Shown: positions 9,331-17,752 of the stretch, in pieces
Layout of the letters: each line of letters opens with the position of its first letter
Position numbering within the stretch: the first letter of the stretch is position 1
NCBI GenBank assembly: GCA_031259075.1
Contig: JAIRLY010000006.1
Span: 1 to 35,514 of the forward strand
DNA length: 35,514 nt
Source: Dysgonamonadaceae bacterium
GTDB lineage: Bacteria; Bacteroidota; Bacteroidia; Bacteroidales; Azobacteroidaceae
Reading direction: 5' to 3'
Notes under the pieces: generated by a model
Database searches by the model: none
Seen by the model: the letters and a program-made list of their open reading frames with translations, nothing else
Told to the model about the DNA's origin: nothing
Translations under genes and position numbers: made by a program

Positions 9331-9399
9331 TAGCATTCTGTTTTTTATAAGTTGCTGATTTTTAGTAACTTTGTGTTACAAAATAAAAAACAAATGCTA
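9331..9399. repeat. Inverted repeat enclosing a promoter-like site
   Basis: The left arm 9331-9348 and right arm 9383-9399 are complementary over 17 positions with one extra base in the left arm. Between them lies a smaller palindrome GTAAC-TTTGT-GTTAC (9365-9379) that contains TAACTTTG (9366-9373), an exact TAnnTTTG -7 box on the plus strand. The right arm covers the ATG of the small open frame at 9394. This nested symmetry around a promoter suggests an autoregulated site or the end of a mobile element. Confidence 0.6.
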
Positions 9400-9495
9400 C
9401 ACAAAATAAAGTACACAAATTATTTTGGAACTCAAAAATTATTCGTTCAAACGAAGAAATATTTCAAATGCGGGTTACAGTATTGCGTTCTTTGA
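9394..9495 (+). CDS. Possible small basic protein, 33 residues
   Basis: An ATG at 9394 opens a 33-codon frame ending TGA at 9495, just downstream of the -7 box TAACTTTG (9366-9373). The product is rich in Lys and Tyr with two Cys near the end (KCGLQYC) and has no membrane segment. I recognise no family. It is the only support for coding in the 9216-9618 gap, and the frame could easily arise by chance in AT-rich DNA. Confidence 0.2.
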   Translation: MLHKIKYTNYFGTQKLFVQTKKYFKCGLQYCVL

Positions 9496-9618
9496 ATATT
9501 TCTGACTTTAGTGTACCTCTTTCTTTGGACAGAAATTAATACTTTGTGAAACAAATTTATTATAACATTTCTTTTCCGAAGAAAGATCAAAACGGGTTAC
9601 TGGTCAATATTGGAAAAA

Positions 9619-9942
9619 TTAGACTTTCAAGGGTTCCCATCTATTTAGGTTTGTCCAGATATAAATACCGGCGCTGCCATTTCCGCCGATAGTATTGGGG
9701 TTGATGTTATACACTAACATCCCCAGACCATTGTCTGAAGATCCTTTTAATTGCCAATCGGTAACGTTTTCCAGTGAAATGCGTGGCAATAACAAACCTA
9801 AATTCTGACCTTTTACTTTTGACAAATCCAAGACAGCTCCGCTGTGCGGATCTTGATCACTACCGATTGTTACTCGCGCTTTCATACTTGCTACACTCAA
9901 AAATAAGAGCATCAGCACTAAATAAATTATTTTTCGTTTCAT
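9619..9942 (-). CDS. Secreted protein reduced to the shared N-terminal module (paralog 2)
   Basis: The 107-residue product starts at MKRKIIYLVLMLLFLS (ATG at 9942). The frame stays open to 10122 but the extra 60 codons have no resemblance to the paralogs. It has the same signal peptide and module as the genes at 5994 and 15931: VTIGSDQDPHSGAVLDL, GLLLPRISL, GMLVYNI and GIYIWTNLNRW. It then stops where the paralogs continue into a FISUMP domain. Signal cleavage is less certain here (SMKA-R). It may be a stand-alone module protein or a truncated gene. The roughly 120 bases after the stop do not translate into FISUMP motifs. Confidence 0.6.
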   Translation of the reverse strand: MKRKIIYLVLMLLFLSVASMKARVTIGSDQDPHSGAVLDLSKVKGQNLGLLLPRISLENVTDWQLKGSSDNGLGMLVYNINPNTIGGNGSAGIYIWTNLNRWEPLKV

Positions 9943-10179
9943 ATTTAATAAATTTTCAATGTAATTACAAACTGTAAAGCCGTGCACTTTGCACTTTAAT
10001 CTCATATTCAAGCAATTTGAACTTCCATATACCGAGAGAGAAAAGGTTGTTGAAATCATCGATATTTCAGAAGCAAGAATACAGGATAATACTTTATATA
10101 CTAATGTATTATATCTTTGCAAAATACTTCTTAACTGTGTCGTTAAAATTACCTTTTATCTATTTTGCAATTGATTGTG

Positions 10180-10187
10180 CAAAAGTA
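10180..10187 (-). promoter_or_regulatory. Possible -7 box for the module-only gene at 9619
   Basis: The minus strand reads TACTTTTG, an exact TAnnTTTG match, about 240 bases upstream of the start at 9942. The -33 region is poor. A plus-strand TATCTTTG also occurs at 10112-10119 with no gene immediately downstream. The rest of 10123-10347 shows nothing else I can assign. Confidence 0.25.
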
Positions 10188-10347
10188 GTAAGGTTTTTTA
10201 CGACTAAAAGAATAATATTGTATCATAAAAATTACACTTTGTTTACTTTTTTAATAATATATAGAAAAGACAAAGGAGAAAGACATAAACAGGGAAGAGA
10301 AAAGGCGTTTTTCTGTCTCGCTTTTTTCTTTCAAATTTAGAACGAAA

Positions 10348-10402
10348 AAATATCCCTATTAATTGGGGGGATACGATAGTAAATATCCCTATAAATGGGG
10401 AT
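10348..10402 (+). promoter_or_regulatory. Two tandem palindromes, candidate operator of the porin/imelysin operon
   Basis: Two copies of a near-identical element starting AAATATCCCTAT lie at 10348-10372 and 10381-10402. Each is an inverted repeat: TATCCC (10351-10356) with GGGATA (10368-10373), and ATCCC (10385-10389) with GGGAT (10398-10402). Their centres are about 31-32 bases apart, close to three helical turns. The second ends on the promoter's -33 box (10401-10404). This is the classic layout of a dimeric regulator's site. I cannot name the regulator. Confidence 0.65.
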
Positions 10403-10432
10403 TGTAAAGAAGAATCGGAACTTGTACTTTTG
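10401..10432 (+). promoter_or_regulatory. Promoter of the porin/imelysin/di-heme operon
   Basis: ATTG (10401-10404), a 20-base spacer and TACTTTTG (10425-10432, exact TAnnTTTG) lie 26 bases before the ATG at 10458. The -7 box is inside a small palindrome GTAC-TTTT-GTAC. The -33 box overlaps the second upstream palindrome. Confidence 0.7.
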
Positions 10433-10457
10433 TACCGTCAGAAAATAAACAAAAAAA

Positions 10458-11750
10458 ATGAAATTTAAGTATCTTTTAATAATAAACTTTCTCATTTTTT
10501 CTCCATTTTTAATTGTTCAGGCAGAAGTAAAAGACACGACAACTGCCGTAACGCCTCTAAAACACCGTTTTACATTGGGTGGTTATGGAGAAGCAATCGC
10601 TCAACGCATGTTTTACAGCGATAATGTGGCCCGGTATATGTACCCCGAAAGTAATAAGGACGCCACACACGGTCGTTTCGACTTGCCCCATGTAGTCGTT
10701 TATATGGCTTATGATTTCGGCAAAGGCTGGAAATTTTCTTCTGAAATAGAATTTGAACATGGTGGCTCCGGAAGTACATTTGAAATAGAAAAAGAAGAAA
10801 CCGGCGAATATGAGACCGAAATAGAAAAAGGAGGCGAAGTCGTTCTCGAACAGTTTTGGATCGAAAAAACGTTTTCCGATGAAGCCAATCTTCGAATAGG
10901 GCATATTATTGTTCCTATCGGATTGACCAATCAATATCATTTACCGACCGATTTTTTTTCAGCGCTCCGACCGGAAGAAGAAACGGCCATTTTGCCTTGT
11001 ACATGGCATCAAACCGGTATCAGTTTTTGGGGTAAAACCAAACATTGGCGCTATGAAGCCCAATTCTTATCGGGATTGGATGCCGAACGGTTCAGCAACG
11101 CCGGATGGATCAAAGAAGGTGCTATTTCTCCTTACGAATTTGAAATTGCCAATTCGTATGCAGGTGCTCTTCGAGTAGACAATTATTCCGTTCCCGGATT
11201 GCGGATCGGACTGAGCGGGTATTACGGCTACAGCGCTCAAAACAGCTTGAAATGGGAACGTTATAAAAATCAAAATGTAAAAGGCGCTGTAAGTATCGGC
11301 GCACTCGACGCTGTTTATAACGATTATAATCTGTTGGCTCGCGGCAATGTAATCTATGGACATTTAGTTAATTCGTATGCTATTTCCATGATTAATAAGA
11401 AACTGCCTTCGGCAAGTCCATCGCCAAGAACGGATGTGGCTTCCGATGTGTTAAGTTATTATGTAGAAGCTGGATACGATCTGTTTTCTTTCTTTCCGAA
11501 ATTCCGAAACAAACAAGAAAAACTGTATGTTTACGGACATTATGGTTTTTATGATTCCATGTATAAAACCGATAAAAGAATTGCGGCAAAAGATTGGACG
11601 AAAAAAACAATTATTAGCGGAGGCATCAATTATTATCCGCTAAAAGAAATTGTAGTGAAGGCAGAATATTCTTTCCGGAAATTCAGCGCTCTCTACAACA
11701 ATGAGCCGACATTTTCGTTGGGAATCGCATACGCAGGGCTTTTTAAATAA
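10458..11750 (+). CDS. Outer-membrane porin-like protein
   Basis: The 430-residue product has a signal peptide (MKFKYLLIINFLIFSPFLIVQA) and a mature sequence of alternating polar and aromatic strands. The opening HRFTLGGYGEAIAQRMFY, the segment RFDLPHVVVYMAYDFGKGWKFSSEIEFEHGG and the regular short turns are typical of porins related to the phosphate/carbohydrate-selective group in Bacteroidetes. The last residues (GIAYAGLFK) do not form the usual terminal aromatic. It heads an operon with an imelysin lipoprotein (28 bases downstream), a di-heme cytochrome and CcsA, so it may pass a metal or metal chelate. The substrate cannot be read from sequence. Confidence 0.75.
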   Translation: MKFKYLLIINFLIFSPFLIVQAEVKDTTTAVTPLKHRFTLGGYGEAIAQRMFYSDNVARYMYPESNKDATHGRFDLPHVVVYMAYDFGKGWKFSSEIEFEHGGSGSTFEIEKEETGEYETEIEKGGEVVLEQFWIEKTFSDEANLRIGHIIVPIGLTNQYHLPTDFFSALRPEEETAILPCTWHQTGISFWGKTKHWRYEAQFLSGLDAERFSNAGWIKEGAISPYEFEIANSYAGALRVDNYSVPGLRIGLSGYYGYSAQNSLKWERYKNQNVKGAVSIGALDAVYNDYNLLARGNVIYGHLVNSYAISMINKKLPSASPSPRTDVASDVLSYYVEAGYDLFSFFPKFRNKQEKLYVYGHYGFYDSMYKTDKRIAAKDWTKKTIISGGINYYPLKEIVVKAEYSFRKFSALYNNEPTFSLGIAYAGLFK

Positions 11751-11778
11751 AAAATAACAATTAAAAAATAAAGACATT

Positions 11779-12939
11779 ATGAAAAGTTTAATGAGAAATG
11801 GTGTACTCGTATGGGCGCTAACAGCGTTCGTTTTGAGTTTTTCTTCTTGCGAAGAAGAAATAAAAGAAAATAACGATGACGTAAAAGTAAATGCGGCTGT
11901 GGAGGCATGTTCAAAACTTGCAACATTATTTACAAGTATTGAATATGACAAGGGAAGCGATGATTTGTATAAACAAATTCTGGAAAATTATGTTAATTCA
12001 ACGATTATTCCGACATATCGCTCTTTGGCGGAAGCTGCCCTTGAAATGCGTACGGCCAATGATGCATTAAAAGCAAATCCGGCCAATGAAACCATGAAGA
12101 AAGCGTCGGAAGCATGGATGAAAGCGCGTATCTGGTGGGAAATCAACGAAGCGTTTCTTTTTGGTCCGGTAGGCGAAAGCGCTCTGGATATTGACGGCCA
12201 CATTGATTCCTGGCCTTTGGAATTGGAAGCCATCCAAACTTCCATTGCCGAAGGGGGAAATATCACCGGTCAGGATGCATGGAATTTGAATGCGGAAGTG
12301 ATCGGCTTTCACGTGACCGAATATTTACTTTACCGCGACGGACAGTCCCGTCCGGTAAGCGATTTGACGTCTGCCGAATTGAATTATCTTACCGCAGCTA
12401 CCGATGCATTGGTATGGGATTGCGTTCTGGCTTATGTGGCTTGGGTTGGCGAAGACAATGTATCAGAGGAGATGAAAACCGTTTTCAAGGAAAACTCTGA
12501 TGTGGTAGCTCATTTGGAGAATAATCCTACTTATAAAAATTTTGCCGCTAAGATGAAAGATGCTTCCGGTTTTTCAAATTCCTTTGCTTCTGCTGTTAGT
12601 CAAATTTCCGATGGCGCTGCCGAGATAGCGAATGAAGTAGGAGAAACAAAAATAGCCGCCCCTTATGCAACCGGTAAGGTGGAAGAAGTCGAATCGTGGT
12701 ATAGCTGGCATTCATTGGACGACTATAAAAACAATATTGAAAGTATAAAAAATGCGTATTTAGGAGGTGTTGATGGCAGTACCCGTACTTCGACATCCCT
12801 GAGTACTTATGTTAAACAGATAAGCACGGATTTAGATACAGCTATTAAACGTCAAATAGATGACTGTATTTCGAAAATTGACGCCATTGGCGCCGACGGA
12901 AGATCTTTTTATGAAGTTGTGCGTGATCGTAAAAAATAA
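11779..12939 (+). CDS. Imelysin-family (M75-like) lipoprotein
   Basis: The 386-residue product carries a lipoprotein signal with lipobox FSSC and lipid-modified Cys24. The GxHxxE motif of imelysin/EfeO-like proteins is at residues 176-181 (GFHVTE). The preceding ARIWWEINEAFLFGPVG and DGHIDSWP fit the imelysin fold, which is a helical bundle. Members include the iron-binding EfeO and IrpA, and the peptidase activity is doubtful. Three acidic residues directly after the Cys (EEE) resemble the Bacteroidetes lipoprotein export signal, so surface exposure is possible. It lies 28 bases after the porin and 8 before the di-heme gene. Confidence 0.85.
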   Translation: MKSLMRNGVLVWALTAFVLSFSSCEEEIKENNDDVKVNAAVEACSKLATLFTSIEYDKGSDDLYKQILENYVNSTIIPTYRSLAEAALEMRTANDALKANPANETMKKASEAWMKARIWWEINEAFLFGPVGESALDIDGHIDSWPLELEAIQTSIAEGGNITGQDAWNLNAEVIGFHVTEYLLYRDGQSRPVSDLTSAELNYLTAATDALVWDCVLAYVAWVGEDNVSEEMKTVFKENSDVVAHLENNPTYKNFAAKMKDASGFSNSFASAVSQISDGAAEIANEVGETKIAAPYATGKVEEVESWYSWHSLDDYKNNIESIKNAYLGGVDGSTRTSTSLSTYVKQISTDLDTAIKRQIDDCISKIDAIGADGRSFYEVVRDRKK

Positions 12940-12947
12940 ATAATTAA

Positions 12948-14486
12948 ATGAAAGTCTTAAAATTATCTTTGAGAATTGTATTATTCCTTGTATTTGTTGT
13001 TTCTTGTGCGGATGAAAAAGGGACAGGTTCTGGAGAAATTGTAATACCGGATATTCCTTCCAATAGACCTCCCTATAGTGAAGAACGTTCGGAATGGTAT
13101 CCGGGTGGCGAAAATGGAACTGTATTTATTTCTAATACATTGTCTTATCAACAAGCGATGCCTTTCATTGACGCTAATCCGGAATTATACAGGGCTTTTA
13201 TGCGTGGTGAACGTATTTTTGAGAAAAGTTTCGTCACAACGGAGGGAATGGGTTATTCGGGATTAGGTCCTGTTTATATCCGGAAATCATGCATCGCCTG
13301 CCATCCGAGTTACGGAGGAAGAAGCAAACGGGTAGACAAATTCGATACCAACGATAGCCGAAACGGTTATTTGTTAATGATTTATGATCCTAATTCTCCG
13401 ACGCTGGCTTTAGCAAGCAATTATTTTACCGGAATGACTCAAACGCAAGCTGTTTCTCCCTATAAATCGCCGATCAAAGAATCGGGCATACACCTCGAAT
13501 GGCTTCCTTATACGGATGAATACGGTAACAAATATGAAGATGGAACTTCTTATTCGCTTATTTATCCTAAAATAACGATTGATCAGGACGCTATTTTGTT
13601 CAAAAATTTTGATATGAGCAAACACGCCGCTTCCATCGAAGCTACGATTGGCATTTACGGCGTTGGCTTGTTGGATGCTATTTCGGACGAAGACTTGCGG
13701 GCAGAACATCAAAGTCAACAAACGCGCGGGTATTGTCCGGGCGTTATCGGAGCAGATATTGATGAAACAGGATTAAACCCGTATTATCCGGGCAAACATC
13801 CCGGAAGGTTCACTTATCTTTGTACACGTGCTACGATTGATAACGGACCGGGTTCGAATGCCCTTTGGAATATTACGAATGTGACGCGTCCCGACAGAAG
13901 ATACCATTATATTACGGAAGAATATGCCAAAGTAATGTCCAAAGATCCGGATGTTCAAAAAGCATTGGGACAAAGTGAAGCGGAAATTTTTGCCTATCTG
14001 ATGTCCAAAGAGCTTAAGCCGGAAATGACAATGGAAGATTACAATGATTTTATGGTTTGGCATCGGGCAGTCGCTGTTCCGGCAGCCCGTAATTTGGACG
14101 ATGAGAAAGTGAAAAAAGGGAAAACGCTCTTCAGCGAAGCCGGTTGTGCCGCTTGTCACAAGCCTTCGTGGACTACGCGTAGCGATTATAAGCCGCAACC
14201 CGAACTTTCCAACCAGAAGATTTATCCTTATACGGATCTTTTGCGTCACGACTTGGATATGTATGAACCGGGGCGGGTGAAACTTTGCCGGACAACTCCT
14301 TTGTGGGGACGCGGCTTAATGCCTGTCGTATCCGGACATTCGGATCATCTCCACGATTTACGCGCCCGCAATTACGAAGAAGCTATCTTGTGGCATGGAG
14401 GAGAAGCAAAACAAAGTAAGGATAAATTTCGCAAAATGTCGAAAGAAGACCGTGATGCTTTGGTTAAATTCTTGGAATCTATATAG
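12948..14486 (+). CDS. Di-heme c-type oxidoreductase (DUF1111 family) lipoprotein
   Basis: The 512-residue product has a lipobox VVSC with Cys20, then two CxxCH heme c sites: CIACH (residues 115-119) and CAACH (400-404). The spacing, the RNGYLLMIYD block, PLWGRGLMP and the C-terminal HDLRARNYEEAILWHGGEA match the DUF1111 'di-heme oxidoreductase' family, distant relatives of MauG and bacterial di-heme peroxidases. Earlier annotation as thiol oxidoreductase is not proven. It would need cytochrome c maturation, which the next gene (CcsA type, 5 bases on) can supply. The role in an iron oxidation or reduction step is inferred from its imelysin partner. Confidence 0.88.
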   Translation: MKVLKLSLRIVLFLVFVVSCADEKGTGSGEIVIPDIPSNRPPYSEERSEWYPGGENGTVFISNTLSYQQAMPFIDANPELYRAFMRGERIFEKSFVTTEGMGYSGLGPVYIRKSCIACHPSYGGRSKRVDKFDTNDSRNGYLLMIYDPNSPTLALASNYFTGMTQTQAVSPYKSPIKESGIHLEWLPYTDEYGNKYEDGTSYSLIYPKITIDQDAILFKNFDMSKHAASIEATIGIYGVGLLDAISDEDLRAEHQSQQTRGYCPGVIGADIDETGLNPYYPGKHPGRFTYLCTRATIDNGPGSNALWNITNVTRPDRRYHYITEEYAKVMSKDPDVQKALGQSEAEIFAYLMSKELKPEMTMEDYNDFMVWHRAVAVPAARNLDDEKVKKGKTLFSEAGCAACHKPSWTTRSDYKPQPELSNQKIYPYTDLLRHDLDMYEPGRVKLCRTTPLWGRGLMPVVSGHSDHLHDLRARNYEEAILWHGGEAKQSKDKFRKMSKEDRDALVKFLESI

Positions 14487-14491
14487 GATGA

Positions 14492-15643
14492 ATGGAGAGA
14501 GGCAAAAGGAGAGAGAAAATCAAATATATAGCGTTTGGTAGCTTAATAGCGCTTTTAATAATACTCGCGACAGCTACCGTCGTCGAAAAACTTTGGGGTA
14601 GTGAGTTTGTTCATGCACAAATTTACAAAGCAGGGTGGTTTGTCGCTCTATGGTTTGTATTAGGCGTCAGTGTACTTTTTATTTTGTGCCGTGCGCCGTG
14701 TGTCATGCACCCTTTTACTCTATTATTGCATTGTTCGTTAGTAATTATACTCCTTGGAGCGTTTATTACTTATCTTACGGGCGACCGGGGATTTGTTCAT
14801 ATAAGACAAGGAGAAATAGCCAATTTCTATATTTCGGAAGAGAATGCTGTGAAGCATTCTCTTCCGTTTAACGTGAAATTACTTTTATTTGATATAGAAT
14901 ATCATCCGGGTACGGATGAGCCGGCCGATTATATTAGTTTCCTGAAAATAGATGAAGAAGTATGCAGGGTTTCGATGAATAAGATTTTCAAACGACAAGC
15001 CTATCGGTTGTATCAAATGGATTATGATGCCGACGAAATGGGAACAACTCTCTTGGTCAGTCATGATCCTTATGGGATCGCTGTCACCTATACGGGATAT
15101 GTACTACTTGCGATTTCCATGCTGGGATTACTGTTTATTCGAATAGATTGGAGAGGGATGATTTACACATTCGTTCCGGTTGCCGGATTGTGGTATTACA
15201 TTTCACAACTGAATCCGATAACTCCGGTCTTGCGTTCGCCACTATTAGCTGCTCATGTATCGGTCATTATGATTTCTTATTTGCTCCTTTTGATAATTGC
15301 CGTTTTAAGTATTATCGGCCTTTTTTCTAAAAAATTATCTAAAAAATTTTATCTCCGGAATAGTAAACTGCTGTATCCCGCATTGTTTCTCTTGGCCACA
15401 GGCATCTTTATCGGAGCCGTTTGGGCTAATATTTCGTGGGGAAGATATTGGGGCTGGGATGCTAAAGAAACTTGGGCGTTAATCACGCTATTGGTTTATG
15501 CATTTCCTTTACACAAAGGTAGTTTGCCTTTTTTCCGAAATCAACGAAAATTCCATATTTATTGCGTTATCGCTTTCTTTTCAATTTTAATGACATTTTT
15601 TGGCGTCAGTTATTTTTTGGGAGGAATACATAGCTACATATAA
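14492..15643 (+). CDS. ccsA: Compact ResB/CcsA-type cytochrome c assembly protein
   Basis: The 383-residue membrane protein carries the heme-handling tryptophan-rich motif WGRYWGWDAKETW (residues 316-328). Flanking histidines are at His255 (AAHVSV) and His380 in the typical CcsA ending GGIHSYI. The N-terminal third has transmembrane segments and an extracytoplasmic part (GFVHIRQGEIANFYI onward) like a short ResB. Fused ResB-CcsA proteins are normally far longer, about 800-1000 residues, so this is a minimal version. System II CcsA exports heme and attaches it to CxxCH apocytochromes. Position right after the di-heme gene suggests a dedicated assembly factor. Confidence 0.8.
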   Translation: MERGKRREKIKYIAFGSLIALLIILATATVVEKLWGSEFVHAQIYKAGWFVALWFVLGVSVLFILCRAPCVMHPFTLLLHCSLVIILLGAFITYLTGDRGFVHIRQGEIANFYISEENAVKHSLPFNVKLLLFDIEYHPGTDEPADYISFLKIDEEVCRVSMNKIFKRQAYRLYQMDYDADEMGTTLLVSHDPYGIAVTYTGYVLLAISMLGLLFIRIDWRGMIYTFVPVAGLWYYISQLNPITPVLRSPLLAAHVSVIMISYLLLLIIAVLSIIGLFSKKLSKKFYLRNSKLLYPALFLLATGIFIGAVWANISWGRYWGWDAKETWALITLLVYAFPLHKGSLPFFRNQRKFHIYCVIAFFSILMTFFGVSYFLGGIHSYI

Positions 15644-15727
15644 ATAGACATGTAATTTTATCTGCCGATTTTGGTTTTTCCAAAAAATCTCACTATTCTT
15701 GTTCGATTTTATTAAAAAATAAGCAAA

Positions 15728-15796
15728 GTTTCTACGGAGCGATACATTTCGGACGGAATGGGGTGCAGCACGCAGGTATCATATCCGGTATTCATA
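15728..15796 (+). repeat. Dispersed repeat of about 70 bp, copy 1
   Basis: Bases 15728-15796 match the complement of 26025-26095 at roughly 85% by eye, with a 2-base gap. The core GAGCGATACATT, GACGGAATGGG, TGCAGCACG and CGGTATTCATA is shared exactly. It lies between the ccsA gene and the FISUMP gene at 15931. I recall similar intergenic repeats in Bacteroidales genomes, but the function is unknown to me. The gap 15644-15727 holds nothing else. Confidence 0.8.
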
Positions 15797-15830
15797 ACGA
15801 GGAACTGCAAGGTTAACCTTTTTTTAAATA

Positions 15831-15857
15831 GCAAGGGTGGAGTATCTCCACCCTTGC
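15831..15857. terminator. GC-rich 12-bp hairpin downstream of the FISUMP gene
   Basis: Arms 15831-15842 and 15846-15857 pair perfectly around a TAT loop. The hairpin lies 74 bases past the stop of the minus-strand gene at 15931. A full palindrome AAGGTTAACCTT (15808-15819) follows on the minus-strand side. The stem core GGGTGGAG/CTCCACCC recurs in the hairpin at 33855-33877, downstream of another repeat-rich surface-type gene. No clear T-run follows in the minus direction. Confidence 0.55.
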
Positions 15858-15930
15858 TTGTTACGGCCACAGTTACACGATAGTCCTTCGATTAGGAAAG
15901 GCCGGATGCCTTTATGCATGGACAAATTGT

Positions 15931-17049
15931 CTAATTGTCATTTTTCTTGCAACGGACACTACGCATGTAGTATTTGTAGATGTTGTACCTGTACACTCCG
16001 GTGAGGTTGTTACGCAGGGTCCGGCACCATGCGAAGTTTTCTGAACGGGAACTAATCGACCAGAAGTACGCACCTGTGCCGTAACCGCCAAAATTTCCGT
16101 GATCGGCGCCGCCCACGAGCAAGGCGTCGAAACCGTTAGCGGTAAGATCGTTACTTGTGCCGTTAGTCGCAGTGGTCGAGGTCAAAACCTTCGTTGCGCT
16201 TTTCATGACTGAGCCATGACCGTTACCCGAGGAAGGACGGGGTTCATTATTAATTGTTTCCCAACTCTCGTTCCAAGCCGTTGTAGCACCGGTACCGTAA
16301 GTTCCCTCAGCGCTGTTGGCTATCTCTTTTTCCAACTCATTCCATTCCCTGTCGCTCGGCAGGTGCCAGCCGTCCGGACAGATGCCCTGAATGTTTTCCG
16401 AATTGCCGGCGTTGGATTCACCTTGTCCTTCATTATCACTTACGCCTGTACGACCGGTAACCGCAGCCCATGTATACAATAACCCGTATTCCGGATGGCT
16501 ATCCAATATATCATCGGCAGTAGCGGCGGCTACACTTGCTCTACTGCCCGGATACCAGTAATATTTTAATGACGAATCCTCACCGGGATTGCCGTTTTCA
16601 ATCAAGTCTGTTACTGAAGAAGACTTCGTGGAACGCAAATTCTGGGTCATCCAACAACCGGCGGCACCAAACCGGGCGGCGTAATAGCAATTCCCTTCAA
16701 TATCCTGAACAGACGAACAATCTTGAATTGTAGAAACCACAAGTTTCCATTTGTTCCCGTTCCACGTGTAAATACCTTCTGTGCACGGAACAGTGTTATA
16801 TACCGTCAGTCCGGTAAGCGCCTCAGGGTCTTTGTCGTCGCCGGAAATATCGTCGAGGCTCTCCAAATTCGTCAAAGCGACTCGAGGCAGCAGCAAGCCG
16901 CCTTTAAAAGTTTCCGTATTCTGCAAATCCAGTACAGTCCCGCTGTGCGGTTCATCGTTTTCACTGCCGCCGATTAATACCTGCGCATTCGCACTTGCTG
17001 CGCTCAACATTGTGAGCATCAGCGCTAAAAAAATCATTTTTCGTTTCAT
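15931..17049 (-). CDS. Secreted FISUMP-domain protein (paralog 3)
   Basis: The 372-residue product has signal peptide MKRKMIFLALMLTMLSAASANA, then the shared module (VLIGGSENDEPHSGTVLDL, GLLLPRVAL, GLTVYNT, GIYTWNGNKW, about residues 23-105). A canonical FISUMP domain follows: DIEGNCYYAARFGAAGCWMTQNLR (about 118-141), YGLLYTWAAVTG, ICPDGWHLPSDREWNELE, and the closing YFWSISSRSENFAWCRTL and MRSVRCKK. FISUMP proteins occur in many paralogs in Bacteroidetes and Fibrobacter, are exported, and are suspected adhesion or surface proteins without proven function. The cysteine pattern is complete. Start at 17049 is fixed by the shared leader. Confidence 0.88.
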   Translation of the reverse strand: MKRKMIFLALMLTMLSAASANAQVLIGGSENDEPHSGTVLDLQNTETFKGGLLLPRVALTNLESLDDISGDDKDPEALTGLTVYNTVPCTEGIYTWNGNKWKLVVSTIQDCSSVQDIEGNCYYAARFGAAGCWMTQNLRSTKSSSVTDLIENGNPGEDSSLKYYWYPGSRASVAAATADDILDSHPEYGLLYTWAAVTGRTGVSDNEGQGESNAGNSENIQGICPDGWHLPSDREWNELEKEIANSAEGTYGTGATTAWNESWETINNEPRPSSGNGHGSVMKSATKVLTSTTATNGTSNDLTANGFDALLVGGADHGNFGGYGTGAYFWSISSRSENFAWCRTLRNNLTGVYRYNIYKYYMRSVRCKKNDN

Positions 17050-17118
17050 GTTTAATAAAAATTAAAATTTTAATAATGTTATTTATTTTAGTTCCGTGAT
17101 TATGTTCTCTTTTACCTG

Positions 17119-17217
17119 TTCAACCCGCTTCGGGGTTGAAAGCGTTGTTGTTGTTTGTTTGTCCCCCAATCGCTTCGCTTCATTGGGGGTTATTTATCTT
17201 GAAGGCCTTCGGCCTTC
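17119..17217. repeat. Three consecutive hairpins
   Basis: Three perfect stems occur within 100 bases: TTCAACCC/GGGTTGAA (17119-17126, 17133-17140), CCCCCAAT/ATTGGGGG (17163-17170, 17182-17189) and GAAGGCC/GGCCTTC (17201-17207, 17211-17217). They lie between the FISUMP start and the gene fragment ending at 17244. None is followed by a long T-run. They resemble the short palindromes that collect in accessory intergenic regions. Confidence 0.65.
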
Positions 17218-17243
17218 CTTACCCCATTCTCTATTTTCCATTC

Positions 17244-17559
<316 letters not shown>

Positions 17560-17752
17560 AGAAAAATCCGGCGAGTTCCAACTGTTTTGTGTTAAAAATA
17601 TAAAATGTGCTTTTATTGAAACCGGTTGTCATTAATTTGAACAGATTTATATAATTCGGATACAAATGTATAACAGTTTTTCCATAAAACAATGAAAAAG
17701 TGTAAAAAAATATGAAGTCGACGGTTTTAGGTTATTATTTAATTTTGTTTCT

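Noticed and set aside
9943-10122. Longer start for the module-only paralog
   Set aside because: The extra 60 residues have no counterpart in the two paralogs, and the signal peptide begins at the inner Met (9942).
10017-10340. 107-codon plus-strand frame before the porin
   Set aside because: It is AT-rich, low in complexity and overlaps regulatory sequence. No domain or signal peptide of good quality is seen.
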